Translations under genes and position numbers: made by a program
Part shown: positions 1 through 9,311 of the stretch, piece by piece
Position numbering within the stretch: the stretch's first letter is position 1
Layout: the number at the start of each line of letters is the position of its first letter
Assembly: GCA_013112555.1 (NCBI GenBank)
Contig: JABFGK010000002.1
Coordinates: forward strand, 992,001-1,056,000
Direction: 5' to 3'
Source of the DNA: Planctomycetota bacterium
GTDB lineage: Bacteria > Planctomycetota > Phycisphaerae > Phycisphaerales > UBA5793
Length of the DNA: 64,000 nt
The notes under the pieces: generated by a model
What the model saw: the letters and a program-made list of their open reading frames with translations, nothing else
Databases searched by the model: none
Told to the model about the DNA's origin: nothing

Positions 1-3000
1 GCGGCGGGACGGCTGAGGGTGATGTGTCGGTGGGGGTGCAGTTGCCGGGCAAGCCGAAGTATGATTCGGTATGGATGAACATCATGGTCGGGCCGACGCT
101 GGAGCAGTCGATTCTTGATCTGGCATTGCGTGCCTGGCCTGTTGCTCGCTTTGAGGGGCGTGGCGGTTTGATCCCGACGCACCCGAGTGTGGAGTTGCTC
201 GCGTCGGCCAGTGGGCTGGCGTATGCCAAGAAGACCGGGTCGAACGAAACGGATCGGATGATGCTGCTGGAGCGATCGCGTGCATTGGCAGGGTCGCTCG
301 TCGTGCAGCAGGAAGGGGATGGCGGCTGGGCTGCGATCTCGGATACGGGTTCGGACTGGATGACGACGGCGATGAGTTATTGGGGATTGTCGCTGGCCCA
401 GGCAAACGGTGTGCAGGTGGCTGAATCGGTATTGATCAGTGCTGAGCAGTGGTTGCGGAAGAAGTATCAGTCGATGCCTGCTTCTGATTTCCTGGTACGG
501 CCGGTCGTGCTGCATGCGTTGTCGGTGCGGAAAAAGGCTGATTTTGAATGGGCCAACAGCATGTACCGTCAGCGGAACGCGCTCGACTCGTTGCCGTTGG
601 CATACACGGCGCTGACGATGGCGAATCTGGATCGGCCTGAGTTGGCAAAGGAGTTGATGACGGTTCTTGAGGGGAAGGCGAAGCGTGAGCGGGCTGCTGA
701 TGAATCCGGGAGTATTGGATGGCATTGTTCGTGGCGCTCGGATGTCCGGCAGGGTCTGACGAACTGGTATGACCAGGACACGGTGGTCACGGCGATCGCG
801 CTGATGGCGTATACACAGATCAGCCCGGGCTCGGATCGGGCGGATGAGGCGGCTGCATACCTGATGGATCGGGCTGGTTTGAGCGGGTGTCGGCCGGTCT
901 GGGGTCGGGGATTCGTGGTGGCCGGCCTGGCAGCGCATTACGGCGTGGGCGAGCCGTCGGCAGCCGACTACCAGATTGCGGTGACGGTCAACGGCAAGGC
1001 AGTCGGGACGATTGACAATCGGCGCGGGCGGGACGTGGACCCGTTGACGATCTTTGAGGTTCCGGCTGACATGCTGCGTGCCGATCGGGGCAACGTGGTG
1101 CAGTTGGCGTATCGGGGTCGCGGGAAGTACACGTATTCGGTTCGGTTGAGCGGATTCAGTGGTGAGTTTCACGATTCCGGGGCAGTTTCGACCATCATGC
1201 CGGAGTTTCGGAATCGCCGGTATCTTCACGCACCGTTGAATTATCGCGGCGTGCCGTTGAGTGCCAGCAGTGATTCACCGGTGCAGAATGTTGAGGTTGG
1301 CCAACGGGTGCAGGTGAGGGTGGACTTGCGTCAGCGTGGGTATGGCGGCCATCTGGTGATCGAGGAGCCATTGCCGGCAGGGCTGACGCTTGTGCCGGAT
1401 TCGCCGAGTGGGAATTTCGCATCGTATGAGGTTCGAAACGGGCGTCTCGTGCTGCGGTATCGTCCCGGTTCAGCGGTGTATGGGTATTCGTATGAGTTGA
1501 CGGGCTTCGGTTCCGGTACGTATCGGGTGTCGCCAATGGTGATGCGCGATGCGTTCCGTGATGATCTGTATCGGGTCGGCAAGGAAGCATCGTTGACGGT
1601 GCTGGCCCCGGGCGAGGCGTCAACGGACGAGTATCACATGAGTTCGCAGGAGCGGCTTGAGTTGGGGCGGGCGTATTTTGATGATGGTTTGTATCGCGAG
1701 GCAGAGTCGTACCTGTGGCCGTTGTTTGATCGCGAGAAGAAATATTCGGAACTTGAAGTGGCACGAATGCTGTTGTGGATTCACACAACGGAGACGATAT
1801 TTGATGCATCGCGCGTGGTACAGGCATTCGAGATTCTGTCGGTTCGTCGTCCTGATCTTACGATCCCATTTGATCGAGTGTTGTCTGTTGGTCGGGCGTA
1901 TGGTGCGATCGGGGAGCACGAGATGGGGTGGCGTGTGTATCGGGCGGCAATTGAATCGAGCTTCCTGACGGACTCTGCGATCGGGGCCGTGTTGCAGGAT
2001 GAAGGCCAGTTGCTTGGTTCGGTGGCATACCAACTCGGCCTCTGGCAGCAGTATCCGGACACGAGTGCCGTGATCGGCAGCCACTTTGCGTTGTCCCAGT
2101 TGTTATATGAGAGTTCAGAGCAGGCACATCAACTCAAGGAGCCGCGCAGCCGGCTCGCATCGAACGGCATGCCGGTCGGCGATGATGATGAAGGCGATGC
2201 GGATGCTGATGCAGACGACGCGTTGCCGACACGGGCGTGGATGCTGGGACAGACGATTCGGCTGCTTGATGAGTTTCTCGTGTGTTACTCAGATGAACCG
2301 CTGGCCGACGATGCTGCGTTTTCAATGTCGAATGCGTTCCTTGATCTGCATGACTATCAGCGCGTCGTGTCGTTGAGTGAAGCGTTTGGCGATCGGTTTG
2401 AGGACAGCGAGTTTGCCGGCAGTTTCCAGTATATGGCAGCGTTGGGGCACTTCTGGCAGCGAGCCTATGAGCCGGCCCTTGATGCTGCCACGGCGGTTGC
2501 CGACGGTGAGAGCAAGGATCGCGGCTTTGCCAGGTATATTGTCGGCCAGATTTATCATGCGAAGGGCAAGCCGGCTGATGCGATCACGTGGTATGAGAAG
2601 GTGGAGGATCAGTATTCCGATGCGCGCGAGGCGATTACATATTTCGAGCGGAAGGCACTGTCGGTTGATGAAATCACGACAGTGAAGCCGGGCGAGGATG
2701 TGACGCTGAAGGTTCAGCATCGGAACGTTGATGGGGTCCACATTCAGGTGTACCGCGTTGATTTGATGAAACTGTATTTGCGCGAGAAGAGCCTGAGCAG
2801 TATTACGAAGGTGAACCTGGCTGGGATTGAACCGACGTTTGTGAAAGAGATGTCGCTGGCGGACGCATCGGCATATGCGGATCATGATCTGTCGGTAGCG
2901 CTCGATATTGAGGAGGAGGGGGCGTATCTCGTGATTTGCCGGGCTGAAAATTTGTATGGCAGCGGGCTGGTTTTGGTGACGCCGTTGTCGATTGAAGTTC

Positions 3001-3425
3001 AGGAGGAAGTGGGATCCGGTCGGGTGCGCGTGAATTTGATTGATGATGTGAGTCAAGAGCGGCCGGCAGGCGTGCATGTCAAGGCTGTCGGGAGTATGGG
3101 GGACGGTGAGATTCGCAGCGGTGAAACGGATTTGCGCGGGGTGTATGTGGCCGACGGTTTGGTTGGCGAAGTGACGGTGATTGCGCGTGATGCGGATGCA
3201 CGGTATGCGTTTTATCGAGGCGAGCAGTTGGTGGGGGCACACGCGCAGCAGCAGCGAGGTCGGCCGACGGGGGGCAGTGGTCAGATGGATGCTGGGCGCG
3301 GTGTTGTTGATTACACGGAGAATCTGCGGTTCCAGAACACCATCATGCAGCAGAGTAATCGGGCAGAGTGGGACAAGGCTCGGAGATCGGGTCAGAAGGG
3401 TGTTGATTTGAAGCAGTTGAAGTAG
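1..3425 (+). CDS. Alpha-2-macroglobulin-like protein, C-terminal part (5' end truncated by window)
   Basis: Frame open to the window edge; region resembling A2M thioester/terpenoid-cyclase-like repeats (QQEGDGGWAAISDTGSDWMTTAMSYWGLSLA), then an A2M-like region, then TPR-like segments. Confidence 0.7.
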   Translation, partial: GGTAEGDVSVGVQLPGKPKYDSVWMNIMVGPTLEQSILDLALRAWPVARFEGRGGLIPTHPSVELLASASGLAYAKKTGSNETDRMMLLERSRALAGSLVVQQEGDGGWAAISDTGSDWMTTAMSYWGLSLAQANGVQVAESVLISAEQWLRKKYQSMPASDFLVRPVVLHALSVRKKADFEWANSMYRQRNALDSLPLAYTALTMANLDRPELAKELMTVLEGKAKRERAADESGSIGWHCSWRSDVRQGLTNWYDQDTVVTAIALMAYTQISPGSDRADEAAAYLMDRAGLSGCRPVWGRGFVVAGLAAHYGVGEPSAADYQIAVTVNGKAVGTIDNRRGRDVDPLTIFEVPADMLRADRGNVVQLAYRGRGKYTYSVRLSGFSGEFHDSGAVSTIMPEFRNRRYLHAPLNYRGVPLSASSDSPVQNVEVGQRVQVRVDLRQRGYGGHLVIEEPLPAGLTLVPDSPSGNFASYEVRNGRLVLRYRPGSAVYGYSYELTGFGSGTYRVSPMVMRDAFRDDLYRVGKEASLTVLAPGEASTDEYHMSSQERLELGRAYFDDGLYREAESYLWPLFDREKKYSELEVARMLLWIHTTETIFDASRVVQAFEILSVRRPDLTIPFDRVLSVGRAYGAIGEHEMGWRVYRAAIESSFLTDSAIGAVLQDEGQLLGSVAYQLGLWQQYPDTSAVIGSHFALSQLLYESSEQAHQLKEPRSRLASNGMPVGDDDEGDADADADDALPTRAWMLGQTIRLLDEFLVCYSDEPLADDAAFSMSNAFLDLHDYQRVVSLSEAFGDRFEDSEFAGSFQYMAALGHFWQRAYEPALDAATAVADGESKDRGFARYIVGQIYHAKGKPADAITWYEKVEDQYSDAREAITYFERKALSVDEITTVKPGEDVTLKVQHRNVDGVHIQVYRVDLMKLYLREKSLSSITKVNLAGIEPTFVKEMSLADASAYADHDLSVALDIEEEGAYLVICRAENLYGSGLVLVTPLSIEVQEEVGSGRVRVNLIDDVSQERPAGVHVKAVGSMGDGEIRSGETDLRGVYVADGLVGEVTVIARDADARYAFYRGEQLVGAHAQQQRGRPTGGSGQMDAGRGVVDYTENLRFQNTIMQQSNRAEWDKARRSGQKGVDLKQLK

Positions 3426-3483
3426 AGAGGAGGAGAGAGGAGAAGATGGATCCCGGCCTGCGCCGGGATGACGGAGGAGAAAG

Positions 3484-3590
3484 TAGGCCGGATCAACGCT
3501 GCTTTGAGCGGAAGATCCGGCGGCATGGCATGATGCTTGCGCATCATTCCCCCGGCAGAGCCGGGGGCTAACGGGAGTGGGGAATGACGG
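3484..3590. repeat. Composite intergenic repeat H+D (GTAGGCCGGATCAACGCTG..GATCCGGC + ATGATGCTTGCGCATCAT + CCCCCGGC..GCCGGGGG)
   Basis: Near-identical about 108-bp copy at 20303-20411; internal inverted repeats. Confidence 0.9.
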
Positions 3591-3683
3591 AGGGGGGGAA
3601 GAGACCCGGACAATCCGCGGGGCGCGGCTTGTCCGGCTGGCATTGAGCACGTCGTGCCATCCTCGTACCCGCTAGAATCGGGG

Positions 3684-5054
3684 ATGAACGCATCAGTAAT
3701 CGCGATCGGTGATGAATTGGTCAGTGGGCACATTGTTGATACGAACAGTGCGTGGCTATCCAATGCGCTGGGCGATATCGGGATCAATGTGGTGGGGCAT
3801 CGGTGCGTACCCGACCGGGTGGAACTGATTGCTGAGCAACTGCAGCAGTGCGCGCAGGTTGCGGATGTACTGGTGGTGACGGGCGGGCTCGGGCCGACTG
3901 CGGACGATGTGACGCGCGCAGGGCTGGCGTGGGCAATGGGTGAGGAACTGATGGAGGATGGGGCAGCATTTGAGGAGATAGTGGCTCGCTATGCAGCGCG
4001 AGGGATTCGGATCCCGGATGAAAATCGGGTACAGGCACTGCGGCCGGCCTCGGCTGTGATCATCCCGAACCCGGACGGGACGGCACCAGGGTTGCAGGCA
4101 TGGTTAGGGGCTGCGGGTGGGGCTGCGGTGTTTGTGATGCCCGGGGTGCCGGCTGAGATGACGTCGATGTGGCATCGGTCGGTGGTGCCGGCGATTCGGG
4201 AGATGAGGCAGGCGAAGGGTGGTGGTGATGGTGATGTGGAGTCGGCCGAGCAAGTGATTGTGACGCAGTTGGTGCGGTGTATCGGCGTGCCTGAGAGCCG
4301 GGTCGGGAAGTTGTTGCGTGATCTGATGGAGCGTGGGGCAAACCCGACGGTGGGGACGCTGCCGCAGGATTCGGTGGTGACGTGCCGGGTGCGCGGGGTG
4401 GGGGCAGCGGGCGTGATTGAGCCGCAGGTGGAGGCCGTGGCGGCCGAGATTGAGCGACGTTTGGGGTCGCATGTGCTGGGTCGGGGGATGGTGACGCCGG
4501 CTGAGGCGATTGTGAAGCGGCTGACGGCAGGGGGGTTGACGCTTGTGACGGCTGAATCGTGCACGGGGGGTCTGGTCGGGGCAGCGCTGACGAGTGTGCC
4601 GGGCTCAAGCGCTTGCTACGCAGGGGGTTGGCAGACGTATTCGAACGAGATGAAGATTGATTGTCTGGGCGTGGATGTGCAGACGCTGCGGGAGCATGGG
4701 GCGGTATCGGGCTTGGTGGCCGATCAGATGGTGCTAGGGGCGCTGGAAAAAAGCGGTGCAGACCTGGGATTGGCAATCACGGGGGTGGCCGGCCCGGATG
4801 GTGGAACGGAGCACAAGCCGGTCGGTACGGTGTATATCGCGTTGGGGGTTGTGGATGAAGATGGGAAGCCGAGCACGATGGTTCGGCGTTTTGCGTTCCC
4901 GGCCGGTGCGGACCCGGTACGTAGTCGGGAGTCGGTGCGTCAGCGTGCCACGACGGCTGCTTTGGGGATGTGTTTTTTGCATTTGGTGAGTGATGTGGGG
5001 GAGTTGCCGGGCTGGCTGACGTGGGAGCATCGGCCGGCGGTTGAGAGCGGGTGA
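3684..5054 (+). CDS. cinA: CinA family protein (competence/damage-inducible, NMN deamidase-related)
   Basis: MNASVIAIGDELVSGHIVDTNSAWLSNAL N-terminus, VVTGGLGPTADDVTR, and C-terminal AESCTGGLVGAALTSVPGSS / AITGVAGPDGGTEHKPVGTVY motifs. Confidence 0.93.
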   Translation: MNASVIAIGDELVSGHIVDTNSAWLSNALGDIGINVVGHRCVPDRVELIAEQLQQCAQVADVLVVTGGLGPTADDVTRAGLAWAMGEELMEDGAAFEEIVARYAARGIRIPDENRVQALRPASAVIIPNPDGTAPGLQAWLGAAGGAAVFVMPGVPAEMTSMWHRSVVPAIREMRQAKGGGDGDVESAEQVIVTQLVRCIGVPESRVGKLLRDLMERGANPTVGTLPQDSVVTCRVRGVGAAGVIEPQVEAVAAEIERRLGSHVLGRGMVTPAEAIVKRLTAGGLTLVTAESCTGGLVGAALTSVPGSSACYAGGWQTYSNEMKIDCLGVDVQTLREHGAVSGLVADQMVLGALEKSGADLGLAITGVAGPDGGTEHKPVGTVYIALGVVDEDGKPSTMVRRFAFPAGADPVRSRESVRQRATTAALGMCFLHLVSDVGELPGWLTWEHRPAVESG

Positions 5055-5130
5055 GGGGGTGGGTAAGAGCGCCAATCAGGAGATTGGCGATCCGGGGGGG
5101 AACACAAAGCCGCCACCGGTGGTGGCGGTA

Positions 5131-5358
5131 GAGTGAAGAGAAGATGGATTCCCGCGTGCGCGGGAATGACGAGTGAGGTCAATGCCTGTCACCCGACACG
5201 GGTTCTCCCTCGCTGCGCTCGGGGTAACCCGTGGCACCCGGCAGGGGGAGTGAAGAGAAGATGGATTCCCGCGTGCGCGGGAATGACGAGTGAGGTCAAT
5301 GCCTGTCACCCGACACGGGTTCTCCCTCGCTGCGCTCGGGGTAACCCGTGGCACCCGG
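5131..5358. repeat. Perfect tandem duplication (111-bp identical unit, 117-bp period) of composite A+E repeat
   Basis: 5131-5241 and 5248-5358 read identically. Confidence 0.93.
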
Positions 5359-5425
5359 GGAGAAGCGTTGCATGATGCTTGCGCATCATTCCCGCGGCAG
5401 GGCCGTGGGCTTTAGAAGGAGATGC

Positions 5426-8400
5426 ATGGTGAGTCGCAAGTGGATGGTGTTGCTGGCTTCGGTTGCTGTGATTGCTGCGAACGCGATGGCTGGCGAAGGG
5501 AATGTGGGGTTACCGCGGTTCCCGTCGATCAGTCCGGATGGGCAATGGGTGGCGTTTTCATGGCGGGGGGATTTGTGGAAAGTGCCGGCCGATGGTGGGA
5601 CGGCTGTGCGGCTGACGAATCACCCGGGAAACGACTTGCGCTCGGCGTGGAATCAGGATGGGTCATTGATTGCGTTTGACTCGGATCGGGATGGGACGCG
5701 CAACCTTTATGTGATGAATGTCGATGGGACCGACATTCGTCAGGTGACGATGGCGGACCGGGGCTGTGTGCTTGCGGGGTTCGGCGTCGATCGAGCAGGC
5801 GAACCGACACTATTGTTTGCCTGCAGCCTGGAGGGGGATGTGTATCGGGACGGTCGGCCGTATGAGGTGTCATTGCAGCATGGCGGGGAGTTGGTTCGGG
5901 TTCATGATGCGTTTGGTCGGTTCCCGGTGATGAGGCCGTGGGGCGATACTTCGCAGTTCCTGTTTACACGACACAGTTCGAGTTTGAGTCGGCGGCATTA
6001 TCGCGGGCCCGATGCGCGCGACGTGTGGCTGTATGACCGCGATACGAAGGCTTTTACACAGTTAACAACGTGGACGGGCAACGATGCGCAGGCGCAATGG
6101 GGAGGGGGCGGGGAAAACAGTGATGTGCTGTATCTGTCGGACCGCGAGCACAACTGTATGAACCTGTATCGGATGCGAGTGGATCGTGGCGGCGAGCAAG
6201 GCGGGGTTGAGGCACTGACGCAGTTTACCGAGTTTGATGTTAATGGCTTTGATGTGTCGGCTGATGGCAGCCGGGTTGTGCTGATGGCCTGGGACACGAT
6301 GTATGTTCTCGATCTTGATGCTGACAACGACATTCGGCCGTTGACAATCACGGCCCCGGAGGATGATGAGGATAATTTTGAAGTGCGATCGGTGGGGCGT
6401 GAGGTGAGCGAGGCAGCGTTGAGCCCGGACGGCCAGGTGATGGCGTTGGTGGCGTATGGCGAAGTGTATGTGCGCAATGTGGAGGATCTGAGCCCGACGC
6501 GGCGGGTGACGGAGAGCCACGCCCGGGAGCGGGAGATTGTGTGGTCGCCTGATGGGGTGAGTCTGTATTTCGTGTCGGACGAGGATGGGAGTGAATCGAT
6601 CTACCGTGCCGTTGTTGATACGACTCGGGGCGAGGTGAAGCAGTTGTATAAGGATGCGTTGAAGCCGCCTGTTGTTGAAGAAGAGGCGGACGAAGAGGAG
6701 GAGGGGGAGTCGGAAGAGGCGGAGGCAGAAACCGAGGCGGCAGAGGCCGGCGACGAGGTTGCCGCTGTTGATGAAGTTGAGGCTGCCGATGCGGAGGGTG
6801 ATGACGATGGAGCGAAGGAAACAGAAGGCGAAGAGGAGGAAGCAGAGGAAGAGTTGCCGCCGGCTTTTAATCCGGAGCGGTGGCATGATGCGCTGACGTT
6901 TCGGATTGAGCCGGTTCTGGCCGATCCGGAAGTGAATGTTCACAGCCCGAGCCCGTCGCCGGATGGGACCATGCTGGCGTATCGGCGTGGGTTGGGGGCG
7001 CTCGTGGTACGGAATCTGGATGATGGGACGGAGACGGCGCTGGTTGACAGTTGGGATGGGGATGTTAATTGGGTCTGGAGTGGTGACAGCAAGTGGCTTG
7101 CGTATCAGTTGTCAGACATGAATTACAATGCAGATATCTGGATTGCTCCTGCGGACGGGTCGGCCGATGCTGTGAATGTGACGAAGCACCCGGACAATGA
7201 TGAGCAGCCGCGATGGTCAGCCGATGGGAAGATACTGAGTTTTCTGTCGGAGCGGGAAGGCGAGCAGTATGACGTATGGATGGTGTATCTGGACCGGTCA
7301 CTGGAAGCGCTGACGGCGAAGGAACTACAGGCATATTACGATGAGGCGGCAAAGGCCGCGGGCAAGCGTGAGCCGATCAAGCCGCGTGTGCCTGAGAAGG
7401 AAGAGGAGGCCGTCGCCTCCGCGCCCTCTTCTGACGGGAGCGGGGAGCAAGGGCGCCAATCGGGGGAAGGGCGATCGGTAGCAAGAGAAGGAGAAGAGGG
7501 GATGGATTTCCGCGTGCGCGGGAATGACGGAAAGGGAGGGGAAGAGGAGGCTTCCGACGAGGAAGGAGAAGAGGACGAGGAACCGGTGTGGGAGTTGGCG
7601 CTGGATGATCTGGATGATGCGTATCTTCGTGTCAGACGGGTAACATCGCTGCCGGGTGATGAGGGGAACATTGCAATGTCGCCGGGCGGTGAGTATTACG
7701 TGTTCAGCGGGTCGGGCGAGATGAATGATCTGTATTCGATGAAGTGGGATGGGAGTGATCGGAAGCGGATTGGAAGTGGCCGATCGCGTGTACAGCATTT
7801 GACACTTGGCGGGGACAAAGTGGTGTTGGTCAGCGGCGGCCAGGGAGGTACGGTGCGGATCGGCGGGGGCGAGACGGAGTATGTGAGTATTGACGCCACG
7901 ATGCGAATTGATCTGGCCAAGCAATCAAGTCAGAAATTTCTTGAGGCAGCACGGGCGCTGAATGAGATTTTCTATCACCCGACGATGAAGGGTCTGGATT
8001 GGGAATTGCTGACGGCTCGGTATCACGCGCTGGCACAGCAGGCACGAACCGGAGAGGAGTTTGAATACATTGCAAATCGGTTCATCGGCGAGTTGAATGC
8101 ATCGCACCTGGGTATCTATGCACCCGGATACAGTTCTGAGAATGCGCAATCGCTCGGGCGGCTGGGGACGGTGCACTGGCGAAGCGAGGCTGGGTATGAG
8201 GTCGTCGATGTGATTCCCGAGTCGCCGGCAGCGACTGGCGATATGCCGATTGAGGTTGGGGATGTGATTGTTGAGATTAGTGGGGAATCATTTGGTCCAG
8301 GCGATACGGTGGAATCGAAATTGAAGGGATTGGTGGGGGACGAGGTTGTGATCAAAGTTATGCGCAGCCTGGAGGACGGGCGGCTTGTTGAGTTGCCGAT

Positions 8401-9067
8401 TTTGATTACGCCGATCAGTTACGGGCAGGAACGGAATCTGAGGTATGATGCGTGGGTGCATGGGAACCAGCGCACGGTTGATGAGTTGTCGGGCGGGCGG
8501 ATCGGGTACATTCATATTCGCGGGATGAACGAGCCGTCGTTGAATGACTTTGAGCGTGATTTGTATGCGGCAGCATATGGCAAGGATGGGCTGATTGTTG
8601 ATGTGCGCAACAACGGCGGCGGGTGGACGACGGACCGGTTGCTCGCATCAATCATGGAGCGGCAGCATTCGTACACGCTGCCGAAGGGGGCTGACCCGTC
8701 AGTGACGGACTCGTACCCGCAGGATCGGTTGTTTATTCAGAGTTATCGTTTGCCGATGAGCGTTTTGTGTAATGAGAAGAGTTTTTCGAACGCGGAGATT
8801 TTTGCACATGCGTTCAAGACATTGGAGCGCGGGACGCTGGTTGGCGAACAGACGTATGGGGGCGTGATCAGTACAGGCGGGATGTCGTTGATTGACGGGA
8901 CGTTTGTGCGGTTGCCGTTGCGCGGCTGGTTCTTGCCGGACGGCACGGATATGGAGAATCACGGGGCGATGCCGGATATACGGGTGCCACAGACTCCGGA
9001 AGCGGAGTCGCGTGATGAGGATGAGCAGTTGCAGAAGGCAGTCGAGGAGTTGGTGGGGCGTTTGTGA
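5426..9067 (+). CDS. Tricorn protease-like protein: WD40-like/PD40 propeller + PDZ + peptidase S41
   Basis: SPDGQWVAFSWRGDLWKVPADGG propeller repeats, PDZ-like region, S41 region with VDVRNNGGG and NEKSFSNAEIFAHAFK; long acidic linker; ATG at 5426 precedes a signal-peptide-like segment. Confidence 0.9.
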   Translation: MVSRKWMVLLASVAVIAANAMAGEGNVGLPRFPSISPDGQWVAFSWRGDLWKVPADGGTAVRLTNHPGNDLRSAWNQDGSLIAFDSDRDGTRNLYVMNVDGTDIRQVTMADRGCVLAGFGVDRAGEPTLLFACSLEGDVYRDGRPYEVSLQHGGELVRVHDAFGRFPVMRPWGDTSQFLFTRHSSSLSRRHYRGPDARDVWLYDRDTKAFTQLTTWTGNDAQAQWGGGGENSDVLYLSDREHNCMNLYRMRVDRGGEQGGVEALTQFTEFDVNGFDVSADGSRVVLMAWDTMYVLDLDADNDIRPLTITAPEDDEDNFEVRSVGREVSEAALSPDGQVMALVAYGEVYVRNVEDLSPTRRVTESHAREREIVWSPDGVSLYFVSDEDGSESIYRAVVDTTRGEVKQLYKDALKPPVVEEEADEEEEGESEEAEAETEAAEAGDEVAAVDEVEAADAEGDDDGAKETEGEEEEAEEELPPAFNPERWHDALTFRIEPVLADPEVNVHSPSPSPDGTMLAYRRGLGALVVRNLDDGTETALVDSWDGDVNWVWSGDSKWLAYQLSDMNYNADIWIAPADGSADAVNVTKHPDNDEQPRWSADGKILSFLSEREGEQYDVWMVYLDRSLEALTAKELQAYYDEAAKAAGKREPIKPRVPEKEEEAVASAPSSDGSGEQGRQSGEGRSVAREGEEGMDFRVRGNDGKGGEEEASDEEGEEDEEPVWELALDDLDDAYLRVRRVTSLPGDEGNIAMSPGGEYYVFSGSGEMNDLYSMKWDGSDRKRIGSGRSRVQHLTLGGDKVVLVSGGQGGTVRIGGGETEYVSIDATMRIDLAKQSSQKFLEAARALNEIFYHPTMKGLDWELLTARYHALAQQARTGEEFEYIANRFIGELNASHLGIYAPGYSSENAQSLGRLGTVHWRSEAGYEVVDVIPESPAATGDMPIEVGDVIVEISGESFGPGDTVESKLKGLVGDEVVIKVMRSLEDGRLVELPILITPISYGQERNLRYDAWVHGNQRTVDELSGGRIGYIHIRGMNEPSLNDFERDLYAAAYGKDGLIVDVRNNGGGWTTDRLLASIMERQHSYTLPKGADPSVTDSYPQDRLFIQSYRLPMSVLCNEKSFSNAEIFAHAFKTLERGTLVGEQTYGGVISTGGMSLIDGTFVRLPLRGWFLPDGTDMENHGAMPDIRVPQTPEAESRDEDEQLQKAVEELVGRL
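7417..7545. repeat. Composite intergenic-type repeat (G-C-A order) embedded inside the tricorn-like ORF
   Basis: ctcttctgacgggagcgggg...gcgccaatcgggg...gatggatttccgcgtgcgcgggaatgacgg parallels intergenic copies at 10850-10960 and 27885-27974. Confidence 0.85.
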
Positions 9068-9078
9068 TGGGGTGAGGA

Positions 9079-9265
9079 AGAGCGCCAATATCGGGAGATT
9101 GGCGATCCGGGGGCTCGGGCTCACAAAGCCGCCACCGGTGGTGGCGGTGAACGGAGGAAGAAAAGGATGGATTCCCGCGTGCGCGGGAATGACGGAGGGG
9201 GATGGGAGGAGGATTGATCCGGCCGAGCCGATCGCGCTGCTCGCTTGATCGCCTCAACCGGCTTG
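9079..9265. repeat. Composite intergenic palindromic repeat (C, B, A and J units)
   Basis: gccaat..attggcgatccgg; gccgccaccggtggtggcgg; gatggattcccgcgtgcgcgggaatgacgg; gatccggccgagccgatcgc..caaccggcttg (second J copy at 26789-26840). Confidence 0.88.
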
Positions 9266-9311
9266 TGCGTGGAGCCGGCTTGTGGGTACGGAGGGGGATG
9301 TGTGAGTGCGA

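Noticed and set aside
2322-3650. 442-aa minus-strand ORF antisense to the A2M-like gene
   Set aside because: Shadow ORF typical of high-GC DNA; composition is that of an antisense translation and it starts in intergenic repeat.
5076-5375. Small ORFs with RARGNPSS / CAGMTSEVNACHPTRVLPRCARGNPWHP peptides
   Set aside because: Conceptual translations of intergenic palindromic repeats on both strands; no gene-like start or conserved protein.
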